Part shown: positions 42,187 to 52,314 of the stretch, piece after piece
Layout: every line of letters starts with the position of its first letter
Position numbering within the stretch: position 1 is the first letter of the stretch
NCBI RefSeq assembly: GCF_034522235.1
Contig: NZ_JAXHLN010000003.1
Span: 1,364,001-1,428,000, forward strand
Reading direction: 5' to 3'
Length of the DNA: 64,000 bases
From: Thiohalophilus sp.
Lineage (GTDB): Bacteria; Pseudomonadota; Gammaproteobacteria; UBA6429; Thiohalophilaceae
Translations under genes and position numbers: made by a program
The notes under the pieces: model-generated
Told to the model about the DNA's origin: nothing
The model's database searches: none
Seen by the model: the letters and a program-made list of their open reading frames with translations, nothing else

Positions 42187-43671
42187 TTACTCTTCATCCA
42201 GCGAGTTGCGCCAGTAGTGGTCTTCGTGGTCGAACAGGCGGGTGTCTTCGGGCGGGCCCCAGCTGCCGGCGGGGTAGGTGTGAATGTATTCACTTTCGCT
42301 GTCCCAGGCCTTGACGATGGGATCGACGATCTCCCAGGCCAGTTGAATTTCATCGTAACGCAGGAACAGGGAGCGGTCGTTTTCAATTACATCCAGCAGC
42401 AGGGTTTCGTAGGCGTCCAGTGAGTAACCCTGGACGCCACAATAGCTGGCATCCAGTCGGGTTGTATGGGTCTGCAGTTCCAGGCCGGGTTCCTTAACCT
42501 GCAGCTCCATGCGCAGGCATTCCTGGGGCTGGATGCCGAGCAGGATCCAGTTGGGCTTGAGTTTTTCGATCTGGGTCTTGCGAAACAGCTGTTGGGGGGG
42601 GTGCTTGAAACGAATACTGATCATGGAACTGTTCTGGGCCAGTCGCTTGCCGGTACGCAGATAGAACGGCACACCCCGCCAGCGCCAGTTATCGATATAG
42701 AGCTTGAGTGAGGCATAGGTTTCAGTGGTGCTGTTGGATGGCACGCCATCTTCGTCCACATAACCGGGGACGCTCTGTTTGTCCAGCATGCCCTGGGTAT
42801 ACTGGGCACGATAGGCTTGGGCATTGATAGCCCGCCTGGGAATCGGGCGAATGGATTTGAGCACCTTGGCTTTTTCGTCACGCAGCGACTCGGCGTCCAG
42901 GTTGGCAGGCGGTTCCATGGCGACCAGGGTCAGCATCTGCAATAGATGGCTCTGGATCATGTCGCGCATGGCGCCGACCTGATCATAAAATGCCGCGCGC
43001 CCGGCAATCCCCAGTGTTTCCGAATGGGTGATCTGCACATGATCGATATAATTGCGGTTCCATAACGGCTCCAGCAGCAGATTGGCAAAACGGAATACCA
43101 GGACGTTCTGCACCATGCCCTTGCCGAGGTAATGATCGATGCGGAATATCTGTTTTTCGTGAAAGCACTTTTGCAGATTTTCATCCAGCACGGTGGCGCT
43201 TTGCACGTCATAGCCGAAGGGTTTTTCAATCACCAGCCGGCGCCAGCCCTGATCCTCGTTATTCAACCCGGCACCAGCGATCGCCTGGCTGACGCGCGAG
43301 TAATAGGAGGGCGGGATCGCCATGTAAAACACCAGATTGGTGGGGATTTGCGGACTGGATTCAAGATACGCCTTGAGATCCTGCAATGACTCGCGGCTGG
43401 TCATGTCGCCGCTGAATACATGCAGTCGCTCGATCAGCCGTTGCAGTACTTCGTTGTTGAGTCCGTCCCGGGCCCGCTCGCGCAGCAGTTCGGTGACCTC
43501 GGCATGCCATTGCGCTTCCGTTATCGCCTGCCGGGTAAAGCCGACGATACACATGTCGGCGGGCAGGCGATTGGCCTCCTCCAGATGATAAAGTGCGGGC
43601 AGTAATTTGGTGCGCGCCAGATTGCCGGTGGCGCCGAAGACGATAAAGGTACAGGGATCCAGATCGATCAT
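42187..43671 (-). CDS. zwf: glucose-6-phosphate dehydrogenase
   Basis: A 494-residue Zwf, oxidising glucose-6-phosphate to the lactone with NAD(P)+. N-terminal dinucleotide motif [17 protein letters not shown], substrate motif [14 protein letters not shown] with the catalytic His-Asp region, EKPFGYD, and the C-terminal [20 protein letters not shown] block. Length and motifs are full. Its start overlaps the upstream gnd stop (ATGA), so gnd-zwf form one operon. NADP is the usual cofactor; specificity is not decided here. Confidence 0.95.
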   Translation of the reverse strand: MIDLDPCTFIVFGATGNLARTKLLPALYHLEEANRLPADMCIVGFTRQAITEAQWHAEVTELLRERARDGLNNEVLQRLIERLHVFSGDMTSRESLQDLKAYLESSPQIPTNLVFYMAIPPSYYSRVSQAIAGAGLNNEDQGWRRLVIEKPFGYDVQSATVLDENLQKCFHEKQIFRIDHYLGKGMVQNVLVFRFANLLLEPLWNRNYIDHVQITHSETLGIAGRAAFYDQVGAMRDMIQSHLLQMLTLVAMEPPANLDAESLRDEKAKVLKSIRPIPRRAINAQAYRAQYTQGMLDKQSVPGYVDEDGVPSNSTTETYASLKLYIDNWRWRGVPFYLRTGKRLAQNSSMISIRFKHPPQQLFRKTQIEKLKPNWILLGIQPQECLRMELQVKEPGLELQTHTTRLDASYCGVQGYSLDAYETLLLDVIENDRSLFLRYDEIQLAWEIVDPIVKAWDSESEYIHTYPAGSWGPPEDTRLFDHEDHYWRNSLDEE

Positions 43672-44576
43672 TCTGATTTCACCGCATGACCGCCGAAGGC
43701 CTCACGCATCTTGGCGAGAATCCGGTTGGCATAGGCGGTGTCGTCCTGACTGGCAAAACGCATGTGCAGTGCCAACGCCAGCACCGGGGCGGCGGTCCCC
43801 TGATCGATGCTCTCCATGACGGTCCAGCGTCCTTCGCCGGAATCGGCGACATAGGGGGTGATGTTCGCCAGCTGCTGATCCTGTTGCAGGAAATCGGCAC
43901 TCAGATCCAGCAGCCAGCTGCGCACTACCGAGCCGTGGCGCCACAGCTCGCTGATCTGGGCCAGATCCAGTTCGAACTCGCTTTTGCCCTGCAGCAAGGC
44001 AAAGCCCTCGGCATAGGCCTGCATCATGCCGTATTCGATCCCGTTGTGAATCATCTTGGTGAAATGGCCCGCGCCGGGCGGGCCGACATGGGCCCAGCCA
44101 TTATCGGGGGAAGGCGCCAGCGTCTTGAGTACCGGCAGCAGGGGTTCCACGTGAGCCCGTTCGCCGCCGACCATCATGCAATAGCCTTCATCCAGGCCCC
44201 AGACCCCGCCGGAGGTCCCGGCATCGACAAAACCAATCTGGTGTTCGGCCAGCATGGCCGCGCGGCGCTGGCTGTCGTGGTAATTGGCATTGCCACCATC
44301 GACCACGATATCCCCCGGTTGCAACAGGCCGGGCAGGGCCTGAATAGTTTGCTCGGTGACCTCGCCGGCCGGCAGCATCAGCCAGACGATACGCGGTGCC
44401 GACAGCTGCGCGATGGCCGCTTCCAGGCTCTCGGCGGGGAGCAGGTTTTCCTCTTCCGCCAGCTGGTTGACGATATCGGGCGAGCGGTTATAACCGACCA
44501 CCTCGATATCCTGACGCAACAGCCGCCGGGCCATATTGGCCCCCATCTTGCCCAGACCAATCAGTGCAATGCGCAT
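43668..44576 (-). CDS. gnd: 6-phosphogluconate dehydrogenase, short (YqeC-like) type
   Basis: A 302-residue decarboxylating 6-phosphogluconate dehydrogenase of the short, dimer-type family (about 300 residues, versus 470 for E. coli Gnd). Rossmann motif [50 protein letters not shown] and catalytic Lys in [16 protein letters not shown]. The short type is often NAD-dependent; the residues after beta-2 (GYNRSPD) leave this open. It completes the oxidative pentose phosphate path with zwf and pgl. Confidence 0.92.
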   Translation of the reverse strand: MRIALIGLGKMGANMARRLLRQDIEVVGYNRSPDIVNQLAEEENLLPAESLEAAIAQLSAPRIVWLMLPAGEVTEQTIQALPGLLQPGDIVVDGGNANYHDSQRRAAMLAEHQIGFVDAGTSGGVWGLDEGYCMMVGGERAHVEPLLPVLKTLAPSPDNGWAHVGPPGAGHFTKMIHNGIEYGMMQAYAEGFALLQGKSEFELDLAQISELWRHGSVVRSWLLDLSADFLQQDQQLANITPYVADSGEGRWTVMESIDQGTAAPVLALALHMRFASQDDTAYANRILAKMREAFGGHAVKSE

Positions 44577-44672
44577 GAGTATTCCCGTCCGTTTGAAAAT
44601 GATGTTATTAACTTAGCACAGCCGGGCCGGCAATGAGAATCTTCCTGCAGCAGGCCACTTTTCAAACGCTCT

Positions 44673-44950
44673 GGAATAAAACGCGGAGTTCGCAGAGTCG
44701 CAGAGGCGCGGAGAAAATTTGTAAAAGTTGGCAGATATCAGATGGCAGTTGACAGCGGTAGGAGCGGCTGCGCCGCGATTTAAAAGACAGGGTAGGATAC
44801 GCACCACGCACCATCCTTGCGGACAGTGGCAAGGGACGCATAATGAGGCATGCGGACAGGCATTGTTATCTCGGCGGATAGTGGAATCAAGCAAGCAATA
44901 AATTGTTCCTTTGCGTTCTCTGCGACTCTGCGAACTCTGCGTTATTTTTC
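44673..44950. repeat. CGCAGAG inverted-repeat element, copy 4 (longest)
   Basis: Left end GGAATAAAACGCGGAG (44673) followed by CGCAGAGTCGCAGAGGCGCG; right arm 44908-44950, the inverse (CTCTGCGACTCTGCGAACTC, then TGCGTTATTTTTC). The interior of about 190 bases includes a REP-like sequence at 44758-44781. It fills the 397-base gap between the beta-CASP 3' end and the start of gnd; no gene is seen there. Confidence 0.75.
44758..44781. repeat. REP-like sequence inside element copy 4
   Basis: GTAGGAGCGGCTGCGCCGCG, matching the well-known GTAGGAGCGGC...GCCGCGA form of Pseudomonas-type REP sequences. It has its own inner palindrome GCGGC-TGC-GCCGC. Only one clear copy in this window. Confidence 0.55.
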
Positions 44951-44973
44951 GTGTGCGGGAAAAGGGATTAGAT

Positions 44974-46371
44974 CTACAGCTCGATTTTTTCCTTGAAGGC
45001 GGGAAGGTGGGCATTCCAGTCGTATTGTTGCCGGAACTGTTCCTGCAGGATTTCGCGTTTATCCTGTTCGCCGTGCACCAGATAGAGCCTGGGCCGGGGA
45101 TGGAAGTGGCCGGCCCATTCGAGCAGTTGTTGCTGGTCGGCGTGGGCGCTGAACCCGCCAAGGGTATGGATACGGGCTTTGACATTGACCTCGCGACCGA
45201 ACAGCCTGAGCCGTTCTGTCCCGTCGACCAGGGCGCGGCCGGGGGTCCCGGCGGCCTGGAAGCCGACGATGATCAGGTGCGTATTGTTTTTCCAGAGGTT
45301 ATTTTTCAGGTGATGGCTGATGCGTCCGCCGGTACACATGCCACTGCCGGCGATGATAATTGCGCCACCGTGGATCGTGTTGATCTGCATCGACTCCTCG
45401 ACCGTTCGGGTACAGCGCAGATTGGGTAGCCATTCCTCCCAACGATGCCGGACAGTATCGACAAAGGCTTGCGCATCATCGTCGTTGAACAGGTGCAGAT
45501 AGCGAAAATAGAGTTCGCTGGCGGCAATGGCCATCGGGCTGTCGAGAAAAATCTGTTGCTGGGGCAGTCGTCCCTGGCGATGAAACTTGCCCAGCCAGAA
45601 CAGGATCTCCTGGGTGCGCCCGACGGCAAAAGCGGGGATCAGGACATTGCCGCCGGCGTCGGCCGCCGCCTGCAGGGCCTGGTGAAACTCTTCCACCGTC
45701 TCCTCGTAACTACGGTGGTTGCGATCCCCGTAAGTCGATTCAAGCAGCAGGGTATCGGCCTGCTGTAGATATTCGGGGTTCTGTAGCAACGGATGGTGGA
45801 TGTTGCCCAGATCGCCGGAGAAGACCAGTCGCCGGGTGGTGCCGGCATCCTCGACACTGAGCTCCACAATCGCCGAGCCGAGGATATGGCCGGCATCATG
45901 ATACCGGAGCTGGACATCCGGGGTAATCGGGGTGTGCTGCCGGTAGTCGAGGGTCTGGCGCAGCTGCAGGGTGGCCGCGACGTCCTGGTCGGTATACAGC
46001 GGCTCAAGCGGTGTCTTGCCCGCCTTGTGGCGCTGCTTGTTCTCCCACTCGGTGTCTTTCATCTGCAAAAAGGCGGCATCGTGGAGCATAATATCGATGA
46101 GATCGTGGGTTGCGCGGGTCATATAAACGGGACCCCGATAACCTTCCTTGACCAGACGGGGAAGTAAACCACTGTGATCCAGATGGGCATGGGAGAGCAC
46201 CACTGCATCGATCGCATTCACGCTGAACTCAAAGGGCGCCTGATTGGCCTCGTCGGCCCCCCGGCCCTGATGCAGACCACACTCCAGCAGGATAGTAGTC
46301 TTCGCGCTGCGCAGCAGATAGGCCGAGCCGGTGACTTCGCCGGTGGCGCCGAGAAATTGTAAACTTGCCAT
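44974..46371 (-). CDS. MBL/beta-CASP RNA-processing nuclease
   Basis: A 465-residue metallo-beta-lactamase/beta-CASP protein of the KH-less CPSF73/RNase J-like group, expected to be a zinc-dependent RNA exo- or endonuclease. Zinc motif: LSHAHLDHSG (about residues 57-66); further ligands in DAGHILGSA and FSGDLG. Beta-CASP blocks: LIPAFAVGRTQEIL, AGSGMCTGGRISHHL and FQAAGTPGRALVDG, with a final GGFSAHADQQQLL. No signal peptide. Start at 46371 (MASLQFLGATGEV). Confidence 0.9.
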   Translation of the reverse strand: MASLQFLGATGEVTGSAYLLRSAKTTILLECGLHQGRGADEANQAPFEFSVNAIDAVVLSHAHLDHSGLLPRLVKEGYRGPVYMTRATHDLIDIMLHDAAFLQMKDTEWENKQRHKAGKTPLEPLYTDQDVAATLQLRQTLDYRQHTPITPDVQLRYHDAGHILGSAIVELSVEDAGTTRRLVFSGDLGNIHHPLLQNPEYLQQADTLLLESTYGDRNHRSYEETVEEFHQALQAAADAGGNVLIPAFAVGRTQEILFWLGKFHRQGRLPQQQIFLDSPMAIAASELYFRYLHLFNDDDAQAFVDTVRHRWEEWLPNLRCTRTVEESMQINTIHGGAIIIAGSGMCTGGRISHHLKNNLWKNNTHLIIVGFQAAGTPGRALVDGTERLRLFGREVNVKARIHTLGGFSAHADQQQLLEWAGHFHPRPRLYLVHGEQDKREILQEQFRQQYDWNAHLPAFKEKIEL

Positions 46372-46543
46372 AAAAACAGCCTATCATATTGATTGAAAAG
46401 ATAAAAAAATAATAATCAGGCGCCCGCTGAGGCTATGCAAAGCGCTGCTGTCAACTATACTTGATTTTAATAGACAGGTTCCTTCTCCAATGCCCGGGTT
46501 CTCCGCCCGGCCAACCCTCAAATCCTGAGGAAGGAGGTGCGCG

Positions 46544-47056
46544 ATGAGAAGGCGGATGTATTTCATTCTCCCCGACGTCAAGTCGGCCCAGACGGTCCAT
46601 AATGAGTTGTTGTTGTCGAAAATCGAGGAACGGCACATTCACGTGCTGGCGCGCGAGGATGTAGATCTGGCCGATCTGCCCGAAGCATCCCTGTTGCAAA
46701 AGAGCGATCTGGTTCATGGTGCCCAGTTGGGCGCGATTATCGGCGCTTTTGCCGGGGTGCTGCTCGGCACGCTGGCGGTCATGCTGGGCTATATCGTCTC
46801 CGGCCTGGAGGTCTGGTCGGTCGGCTCGATCACCGTTGGTGGTGCGCTGATCGGTCTGTTTGCCTCCACCATGGTGGCTGTGAATATCCCCAACAGCCGA
46901 TTGAGGGCATTTTCCAGCCAGCTTGAGCAGGGCCGCCTGCTGATGATGGTGGATGTGCCGGTGGAACAGGTGGAAACCATTTCGGCGCGGGTCAAGGAGC
47001 ACCACCCCGAAGCCGAGATCCGCGACGTAGAACCGACCATCCCGGCTTTTCCCTGA
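46544..47056 (+). CDS. DUF1269-like membrane protein
   Basis: A 170-residue protein: an N-terminal ferredoxin-like part (MYFILPDVKSAQTVHNEL), two membrane segments with glycine motifs (GAQLGAIIGAFAGVLLGTLA and SVGSITVGGALIGLFASTMV) and a C-terminal soluble part (VDVPVEQVETISARVKEH). This layout matches proteins near the DUF1269 family that have a glycine-zipper hairpin. A strong ribosome site (AAGGAGGTG) precedes the ATG. Function unknown; membrane-stress roles have been suggested for relatives. Confidence 0.7.
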   Translation: MRRRMYFILPDVKSAQTVHNELLLSKIEERHIHVLAREDVDLADLPEASLLQKSDLVHGAQLGAIIGAFAGVLLGTLAVMLGYIVSGLEVWSVGSITVGGALIGLFASTMVAVNIPNSRLRAFSSQLEQGRLLMMVDVPVEQVETISARVKEHHPEAEIRDVEPTIPAFP

Positions 47057-47202
47057 AACGCTGTCTTGGGGCGCCCGGTGTGCGCCGGGCGGCGATCCGG
47101 CTTCCGCCGAAAACGGGGCAACCCAACAGTAACCGGGTTACGGGTATCCGCCCTGAGCCCTTGCGGGACGCGTCCTGACGCGTTAAATTTCGTCCCGCAG
47201 GA

Positions 47203-47232
47203 TTGCCTGGCTTATATATAAGGTGTTACAAT
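47203..47232 (+). promoter_or_regulatory. Sigma70 promoter of the rimP-nusA-infB operon
   Basis: TTGCCT (47203-47208), 18-base spacer, TACAAT (47227-47232). It gives a leader of about 65 bases to the rimP ATG at 47303. By eye only. Confidence 0.5.
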
Positions 47233-47258
47233 CCGGCACGAATTTGGTGTTATTCAGG

Positions 47259-47282
47259 AAGTGGGCCTCGCGCCCACTTTTT
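47259..47282 (+). terminator. rimP leader hairpin / attenuator
   Basis: AAGTGGGC-CTCGC-GCCCACTT followed by TTT: an 8-pair stem with a T-run, ending 20 bases before rimP. A hairpin of this kind before rimP is known in gammaproteobacteria as the rimP leader. It can act as a partial terminator for the whole operon, possibly relieved by NusA-dependent control. Confidence 0.65.
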
Positions 47283-47302
47283 GTTTACGGGTGTAACGAA
47301 AA

Positions 47303-47782
47303 ATGGGACAGGCAACAGACAGGCTGACCACGCTGATCGCCTCCGCCGTGCAGGCGCTGGACTACGAGCTGGTGGGGGTTGAGCATCAGGCCCAGGGAAA
47401 GCATTCCGTGGTCCGGGTTTTCATCGATTCGGAAGAGGGCGTTACCCTGGCCGATTGCGAACGGGTCAGTCACCAGATCAGTGGTGTGCTCGATGTCGAG
47501 GACCCGATCCGCGGCCAGTATAATCTTGAGGTTTCCTCACCGGGACTGGATCGGCCCTTGTTTACGCCGGAACACTATACCCGGTTTCTGGGTGAGAAGG
47601 TGAAGCTGCGGCTGCGCCAGGCCGTTGAGGGGCGCCGCAAGCTGGCCGGGCGTATCGACAAGGTGGAAGGCGAGATTATCCATATAACGGACGATGCCGG
47701 TCAGACATATGAGCTGACAGTGGATGAGATCGAAAAGGCCAATCTGGTGCCGGATTACGATGCGATTATTCACAGTCATTAA
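47303..47782 (+). CDS. rimP: ribosome maturation factor RimP
   Basis: A 159-residue 30S assembly factor. N-terminal domain with ALDYELVGVEHQ and RVFIDSEEGVTLADCERVS; family motif YNLEVSSPGLDRPLFTPEHY at about residues 73-92; C-terminal Sm-like domain ending DEIEKANLVPDY. First gene of the conserved rimP-nusA-infB-rbfA-truB-rpsO-pnp block. Confidence 0.96.
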   Translation: MGQATDRLTTLIASAVQALDYELVGVEHQAQGKHSVVRVFIDSEEGVTLADCERVSHQISGVLDVEDPIRGQYNLEVSSPGLDRPLFTPEHYTRFLGEKVKLRLRQAVEGRRKLAGRIDKVEGEIIHITDDAGQTYELTVDEIEKANLVPDYDAIIHSH

Positions 47783-47857
47783 TCGCTGGCGGAAAAAGAT
47801 TGACAATGAACTCGAACAGTTAAGTATGCATTTTGATTTGCTTCTAGAGGCTGGGTT

Positions 47858-49354
47858 ATGAACAAAGAAATTCTGATGGTAGTTGATGCAGTGTCCAACG
47901 AAAAAGGCGTGGACAAGGACGTCATTTTTGAGGCCATCGAAGGTGCACTGGCAACTGCCACCAAGAAACGTTACAACACCGATGTCGATTTGCGCGTCAG
48001 CATCAATAAATCCAACGGTGATTATGAAACTTTTCGTCGCTGGGAAGTGGTGGAAGATGATGCTATGGAGCATCCGGAACGCGAGACGACAGTGAGCGCC
48101 GCTCAGTATGAAGATCCGGATATCCAGCTTGGCGAATTTGTCGAGGAGCAGGTCGACTCGATTGAATTCGGCCGTATCGCCGCGCAGACCGCCAAGCAGG
48201 TTATCGTGCAAAAAGTGCGTGAAGCCGAGCGAGCGCAGGTCATTGAGGAATACGAAAGCAAGATCGGTCAGTTGGTGATGGGGGTCGTCAAACGGGTCGA
48301 GCGCGGTAACGTGTACCTTGACCTGGGTGGCAACGCCGACGCCATTATTCCGCGCGAGGACATGATCCCGCGTGAATCCGTGCGTCCCGGCGATCGCATC
48401 CGCAGTTATCTCAAGGAGATTCGTCCGGAAGCACGCGGCCCGCAGCTGTTTGTCAGTCGCACCGCGCCCGAGTTTTTGATCGAGCTGTTCAAGATTGAGG
48501 TTCCGGAAGTCGGTGAAGGCCTGATCGACATTCTGGGGGCCTCGCGCGATCCCGGCTCACGGGCCAAGATCGCGGTACGCAGCAATGATTCACGCATCGA
48601 TCCCGTCGGTGCCTGTGTCGGCATGCGCGGATCACGGGTTCAGGCCGTTTCCAACGAGCTGGCCGGCGAACGCATCGATATCGTATTGTGGAACGAGAAT
48701 CCCGCCCAGTTTGTTATCAACGCCATGTCGCCGGCCGATGTGGAGTCCATTGTGGTGGACGAAGATACCAACACCATGGATATCGCCGTTGCCGAGGAAC
48801 AGTTGTCCCAGGCAATCGGCCGCGGTGGCCAGAACGTCAAACTCGCCAGTGAATTGACGCACTGGACCTTGAATGTCATGTCCGTCGCGGATATGGAATC
48901 CAAGAGCGAAGAGGAGTCGGTGCGCGTTCAGAAACAGTTTATGGAACTGCTGGATGTGGATGAAGAAGTGGCATCTATCCTGGTGCAGGAAGGATTTACC
49001 ACCATTGATGAAGTCGCCTATGTGCCGATGGATGAATTGCTGGCAATTGAGGAGTTCGACGACTCGATTGTCGAAGAGCTGCGCGGTCGGGCCAAGGATG
49101 TCCTGTTGACCCGGGCCATCAGCAGCGAGGAAACCGTCGACAGTACCGAGCCGGCCGAAGACTTGCTTAACATGGAAGGCATGGAGCAGAACCTGGCCTA
49201 CAAACTGGCCGCCAAGGGAATCTGCAGCATGGAAGATCTGGCCGAGCAGTCAGTGGATGAGCTGATGGAAATTGACGAGATGGATGAAGAAAAAGCAGCG
49301 CAACTGATTATGAAAGCGCGTGAACCCTGGTTTGCCGAAGAACAGAGTAACTGA
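47858..49354 (+). CDS. nusA: transcription factor NusA
   Basis: A 498-residue NusA, which binds RNA polymerase and controls pausing, termination and antitermination. N-terminal domain (1-125), S1 domain ([19 protein letters not shown]), KH1 and KH2 ([34 protein letters not shown]) and two acidic C-terminal repeats (from [15 protein letters not shown] and [19 protein letters not shown]). Length matches E. coli (495). It follows rimP by 75 bases. Confidence 0.97.
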   Translation: MNKEILMVVDAVSNEKGVDKDVIFEAIEGALATATKKRYNTDVDLRVSINKSNGDYETFRRWEVVEDDAMEHPERETTVSAAQYEDPDIQLGEFVEEQVDSIEFGRIAAQTAKQVIVQKVREAERAQVIEEYESKIGQLVMGVVKRVERGNVYLDLGGNADAIIPREDMIPRESVRPGDRIRSYLKEIRPEARGPQLFVSRTAPEFLIELFKIEVPEVGEGLIDILGASRDPGSRAKIAVRSNDSRIDPVGACVGMRGSRVQAVSNELAGERIDIVLWNENPAQFVINAMSPADVESIVVDEDTNTMDIAVAEEQLSQAIGRGGQNVKLASELTHWTLNVMSVADMESKSEEESVRVQKQFMELLDVDEEVASILVQEGFTTIDEVAYVPMDELLAIEEFDDSIVEELRGRAKDVLLTRAISSEETVDSTEPAEDLLNMEGMEQNLAYKLAAKGICSMEDLAEQSVDELMEIDEMDEEKAAQLIMKAREPWFAEEQSN

Positions 49355-49391
49355 GACAAACCGGAACGCTGAGGAGCAGGAGAGAGAGTAT

Positions 49392-51902
49392 ATGGCAGAT
49401 GTAACCGTCCGACAGTTCGCTGAAGTAGTAGGCATATCGGTAGATCGGCTGCTGGATCAATTTAAAGAGGCAGGCCTCCCGGTATCCGATGCTGATGCGA
49501 CGATTACGGATGCCGAAAAAATGGAACTGTTGTCGTTTCTGCGTAACAAACACGGCGCTGAAGGCGATGGCCTTAAAGAGCCGAAGAAAATCACCTTGAG
49601 TCGCAAATCCACCAGCGAGCTCAGGCAGACCGGCGGACACAGTAAAGGTAAATCAGTCACTGTCGAAGTGCGCAAGAAACGCACTTATGTCAAGCGCAGC
49701 ACCGTACTTGAACAGGAGCATGAAAAGGCCGAGCAGGTTCTGGCGGAAAGAGCCAAGCTGGAAGATGAACGCCGTCAGGCTGAAGAGGCTGAAAAACAAC
49801 GTGAGGCGGATCTGCAGGCCAAACGCAGTGCCGAGGAAGAAGAGCGTAAGGCCCGTGAAGCCGAGGCCAAGCGCAAGGCGGAGGAAGAAGAAGCCGCGCG
49901 CCTCCAGCAGGAAGAGATCGCCCGCAAGCAGGCTGAAGAAGCCAAGGAAACCAAACCGGGCGCGCGTCCGAGCAAGGCCAAAAAGGGTAAGGAACGCACC
50001 CGTGAAGAAGAGGATCGGGCAACCCGCTACGGCCGCCAGGAACTGCATGTTACTGCCGACAAATCAGGCAAGCGCAAAAAACGCGCCGGCAGACCCCGGC
50101 CTTCGGCGACGCCCTCCGGGGAACACGGCTTTCAACGTCCGAACGCGCCCATTGTGCATGAAGTCGCCCTGCCGGAGACGATTACCGTTTCCGAACTGGC
50201 CCAGAAGATGTCGGTCAAGGCTGCCGAAGTCATCAAGGTGCTGATGAATATGGGCACCATGGTGACTATCAACCAGGTGCTGGATCAGGATACTGCGGCG
50301 CTGGTTGTTGATGAAATGGGGCATAACGTCAAGCTGCTCAAGGCCGATGCGATTGAAGAAGATCTGGTCGTCGAGGATGAAGTAGGCGAAGCGGTTCACC
50401 GTGCGCCGGTCGTGACCATTATGGGCCATGTCGATCATGGTAAAACCTCGCTGCTGGATTACATTCGACGCAGCAAGGTGGCGTCCGGCGAAGCGGGTGG
50501 TATCACCCAGCACATCGGTGCCTACCATGTTGAACAGGAAAACGGCGATATCACCTTTCTTGATACCCCGGGCCATGCGGCGTTTACCGCCATGCGTGCC
50601 CGTGGCGCCCAGGCAACGGACATCGTTATCCTGGTGGTTGCCGCGGATGACGGTGTGATGCCGCAGACCAAGGAAGCGGTACAGCATGCCAAGGCGGCCG
50701 GCGTGCCGCTGATCGTGGCGGTCAACAAGATGGATAAGCCCGAAGCCAATCCCGACCAGGTCAAGAATGAACTGGCCCAGCTGGACGTTATTCCCGAGGA
50801 ATGGGGCGGCGACACCATGTTTGTCCATGTTTCCGCCGAAACCGGCGAGGGCATCGAAAGTCTGCTGGAAGCGATCCTGCTGGTCTCCGAAGTTCTGGAG
50901 CTCAAATCGACCCGCGAGGGTAACGCGCAAGGGGTGATCGTTGAATCACGCCTCGACAAGGGCCGCGGTCCCATCGCGACCGTGCTGGTACAAAAGGGAA
51001 CGCTGCGCAAAGGCGATATCCTGCTGGCCGGTCTGGTATACGGCCGTGTGCGGGCGATGCTCAACGAAAAGGCCGAACAGGTGGAAGAGGCCGGCCCCTC
51101 GATTCCGGTCGAGGTTCTCGGCCTGTCCGGTACACCCAATGCCGGTGATGAAGCGGTCGTGGTACCCAATGAACGCAAGGCGCGTGAAGTGGCCATGTAC
51201 CGTCAGGGCAAATCCCGGGACGTCAAACTGGCCCGGCAACAGGCCGCCAAGCTGGAAAACATGTTCTCGCAAATGGAAGAGGGCGAGGTTGGTGTTGTCA
51301 ACGTCGTGCTCAAGGGCGATGTGCAGGGTTCGGTCGAAGCCATTACCGACGCGCTGGAAAAACTGTCCACCGACGAGGTCAAGGTCAAGATCGTCGCCAG
51401 CGGTGTGGGCGGCATTACCGAATCCGATGTCAATCTGGCGGTGGCCTCCAACGCCATCCTGGTCGGCTTTAACGTGCGTGCCGATGCGGTCGCCAAACGG
51501 TTGATCGATGAAGAAGACGTCGATCTGCATTACTACAGCGTCATTTATGATCTCATCGACGAGGTTAAGGCGGCCATGAGCGGTATGCTCTCGCCCGAGA
51601 CCAGAGAAGAGATCATCGGGCTGGCCGAAGTGCGCGATGTGTTCCGTTCGCCCAAGCTTGGCGCCATTGCCGGCTGTATGGTGACCGAGGGTGTGGTCAA
51701 GCGACACAGTCCGATCCGCGTCCTGCGTGACAATGTGGTGATTTATGAAGGCGAGCTGGAGTCGCTACGACGCTACAAGGATGACGTTAACGAGGTGAAA
51801 CAGGGCATGGAGTGCGGTATTGGTGTCAAGAACTATAACGACGTTAAAACCGGCGATCAGATCGAGGTCTATGAACGGACCCAGGTCGCCCGTCAGCTTT
51901 GA
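49392..51902 (+). CDS. infB: translation initiation factor IF-2
   Basis: An 836-residue GTPase that brings initiator tRNA to the 30S subunit. Two IF2_N repeats frame a long Lys/Glu/Ala-rich region (about residues 110-215, [20 protein letters not shown]-like). G domain: G1 GHVDHGKT at 345-352, G3 DTPGHAAF, G4 NKMD. The start at 49392 ([15 protein letters not shown]) aligns with other IF-2 proteins and has AGGAG upstream; the open frame before it overlaps nusA. Internal starts for a shorter IF-2 form, known in E. coli, are possible but not assigned. Confidence 0.97.
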   Translation: MADVTVRQFAEVVGISVDRLLDQFKEAGLPVSDADATITDAEKMELLSFLRNKHGAEGDGLKEPKKITLSRKSTSELRQTGGHSKGKSVTVEVRKKRTYVKRSTVLEQEHEKAEQVLAERAKLEDERRQAEEAEKQREADLQAKRSAEEEERKAREAEAKRKAEEEEAARLQQEEIARKQAEEAKETKPGARPSKAKKGKERTREEEDRATRYGRQELHVTADKSGKRKKRAGRPRPSATPSGEHGFQRPNAPIVHEVALPETITVSELAQKMSVKAAEVIKVLMNMGTMVTINQVLDQDTAALVVDEMGHNVKLLKADAIEEDLVVEDEVGEAVHRAPVVTIMGHVDHGKTSLLDYIRRSKVASGEAGGITQHIGAYHVEQENGDITFLDTPGHAAFTAMRARGAQATDIVILVVAADDGVMPQTKEAVQHAKAAGVPLIVAVNKMDKPEANPDQVKNELAQLDVIPEEWGGDTMFVHVSAETGEGIESLLEAILLVSEVLELKSTREGNAQGVIVESRLDKGRGPIATVLVQKGTLRKGDILLAGLVYGRVRAMLNEKAEQVEEAGPSIPVEVLGLSGTPNAGDEAVVVPNERKAREVAMYRQGKSRDVKLARQQAAKLENMFSQMEEGEVGVVNVVLKGDVQGSVEAITDALEKLSTDEVKVKIVASGVGGITESDVNLAVASNAILVGFNVRADAVAKRLIDEEDVDLHYYSVIYDLIDEVKAAMSGMLSPETREEIIGLAEVRDVFRSPKLGAIAGCMVTEGVVKRHSPIRVLRDNVVIYEGELESLRRYKDDVNEVKQGMECGIGVKNYNDVKTGDQIEVYERTQVARQL

Positions 51903-51940
51903 TCAGCCGCCAATCTGATACCCGGAGATAAACACGCATC

Positions 51941-52306
51941 ATGGCAGACTTCAGCCGCACCCGGCGTATTGGCGAGCAGATGCAGCGCGAGCTGGCAACC
52001 TTGATCCAGCAACAGATCAAGGATCCGCGCCTTGGCATGGTGACTGTCTCGGCGGTCGAGGTCGCCCGGGATCTGTCGCACGCCAAAGTTTTTATTACCG
52101 TTTTTGACGATAAGCAGGAGATCGCTGTCAGCCTGGATATTCTCAACCGGGCCAGCGGCTTTTTGCGTCACGAACTGGCCCGGTCCATGACTTTACGTAC
52201 GGTGCCGGCGCTGCGTTTTGTGTATGACGAATCCATGGCCCGGGGCAACGAACTGTCACGCTTGATCGATGAAGCCGTCAAATCCGACAAACAACACGAC
52301 GAGTGA
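51941..52306 (+). CDS. rbfA: 30S ribosome-binding factor RbfA
   Basis: A 121-residue KH-fold protein needed for 16S rRNA 5'-end maturation and cold growth. Family blocks: RRIGEQMQRELATLIQQQIK, DPRLGMVTVSAVEVARDLSHAKVF (in two parts), LRTVPALRFVYDESMARGNELSRLI. Normal length. Spaced 38 bases after infB and 8 before truB. Confidence 0.96.
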   Translation: MADFSRTRRIGEQMQRELATLIQQQIKDPRLGMVTVSAVEVARDLSHAKVFITVFDDKQEIAVSLDILNRASGFLRHELARSMTLRTVPALRFVYDESMARGNELSRLIDEAVKSDKQHDE

Positions 52307-52314
52307 GGTAGTGC

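Noticed and set aside
47060-47200. Inverted repeats (CGCCCGG/CCGGGCG and CGGGACG/CGTCCCG) as a tRNA or attachment site
   Set aside because: No cloverleaf or CCA end can be drawn; they look like simple hairpins after the DUF1269-like gene.
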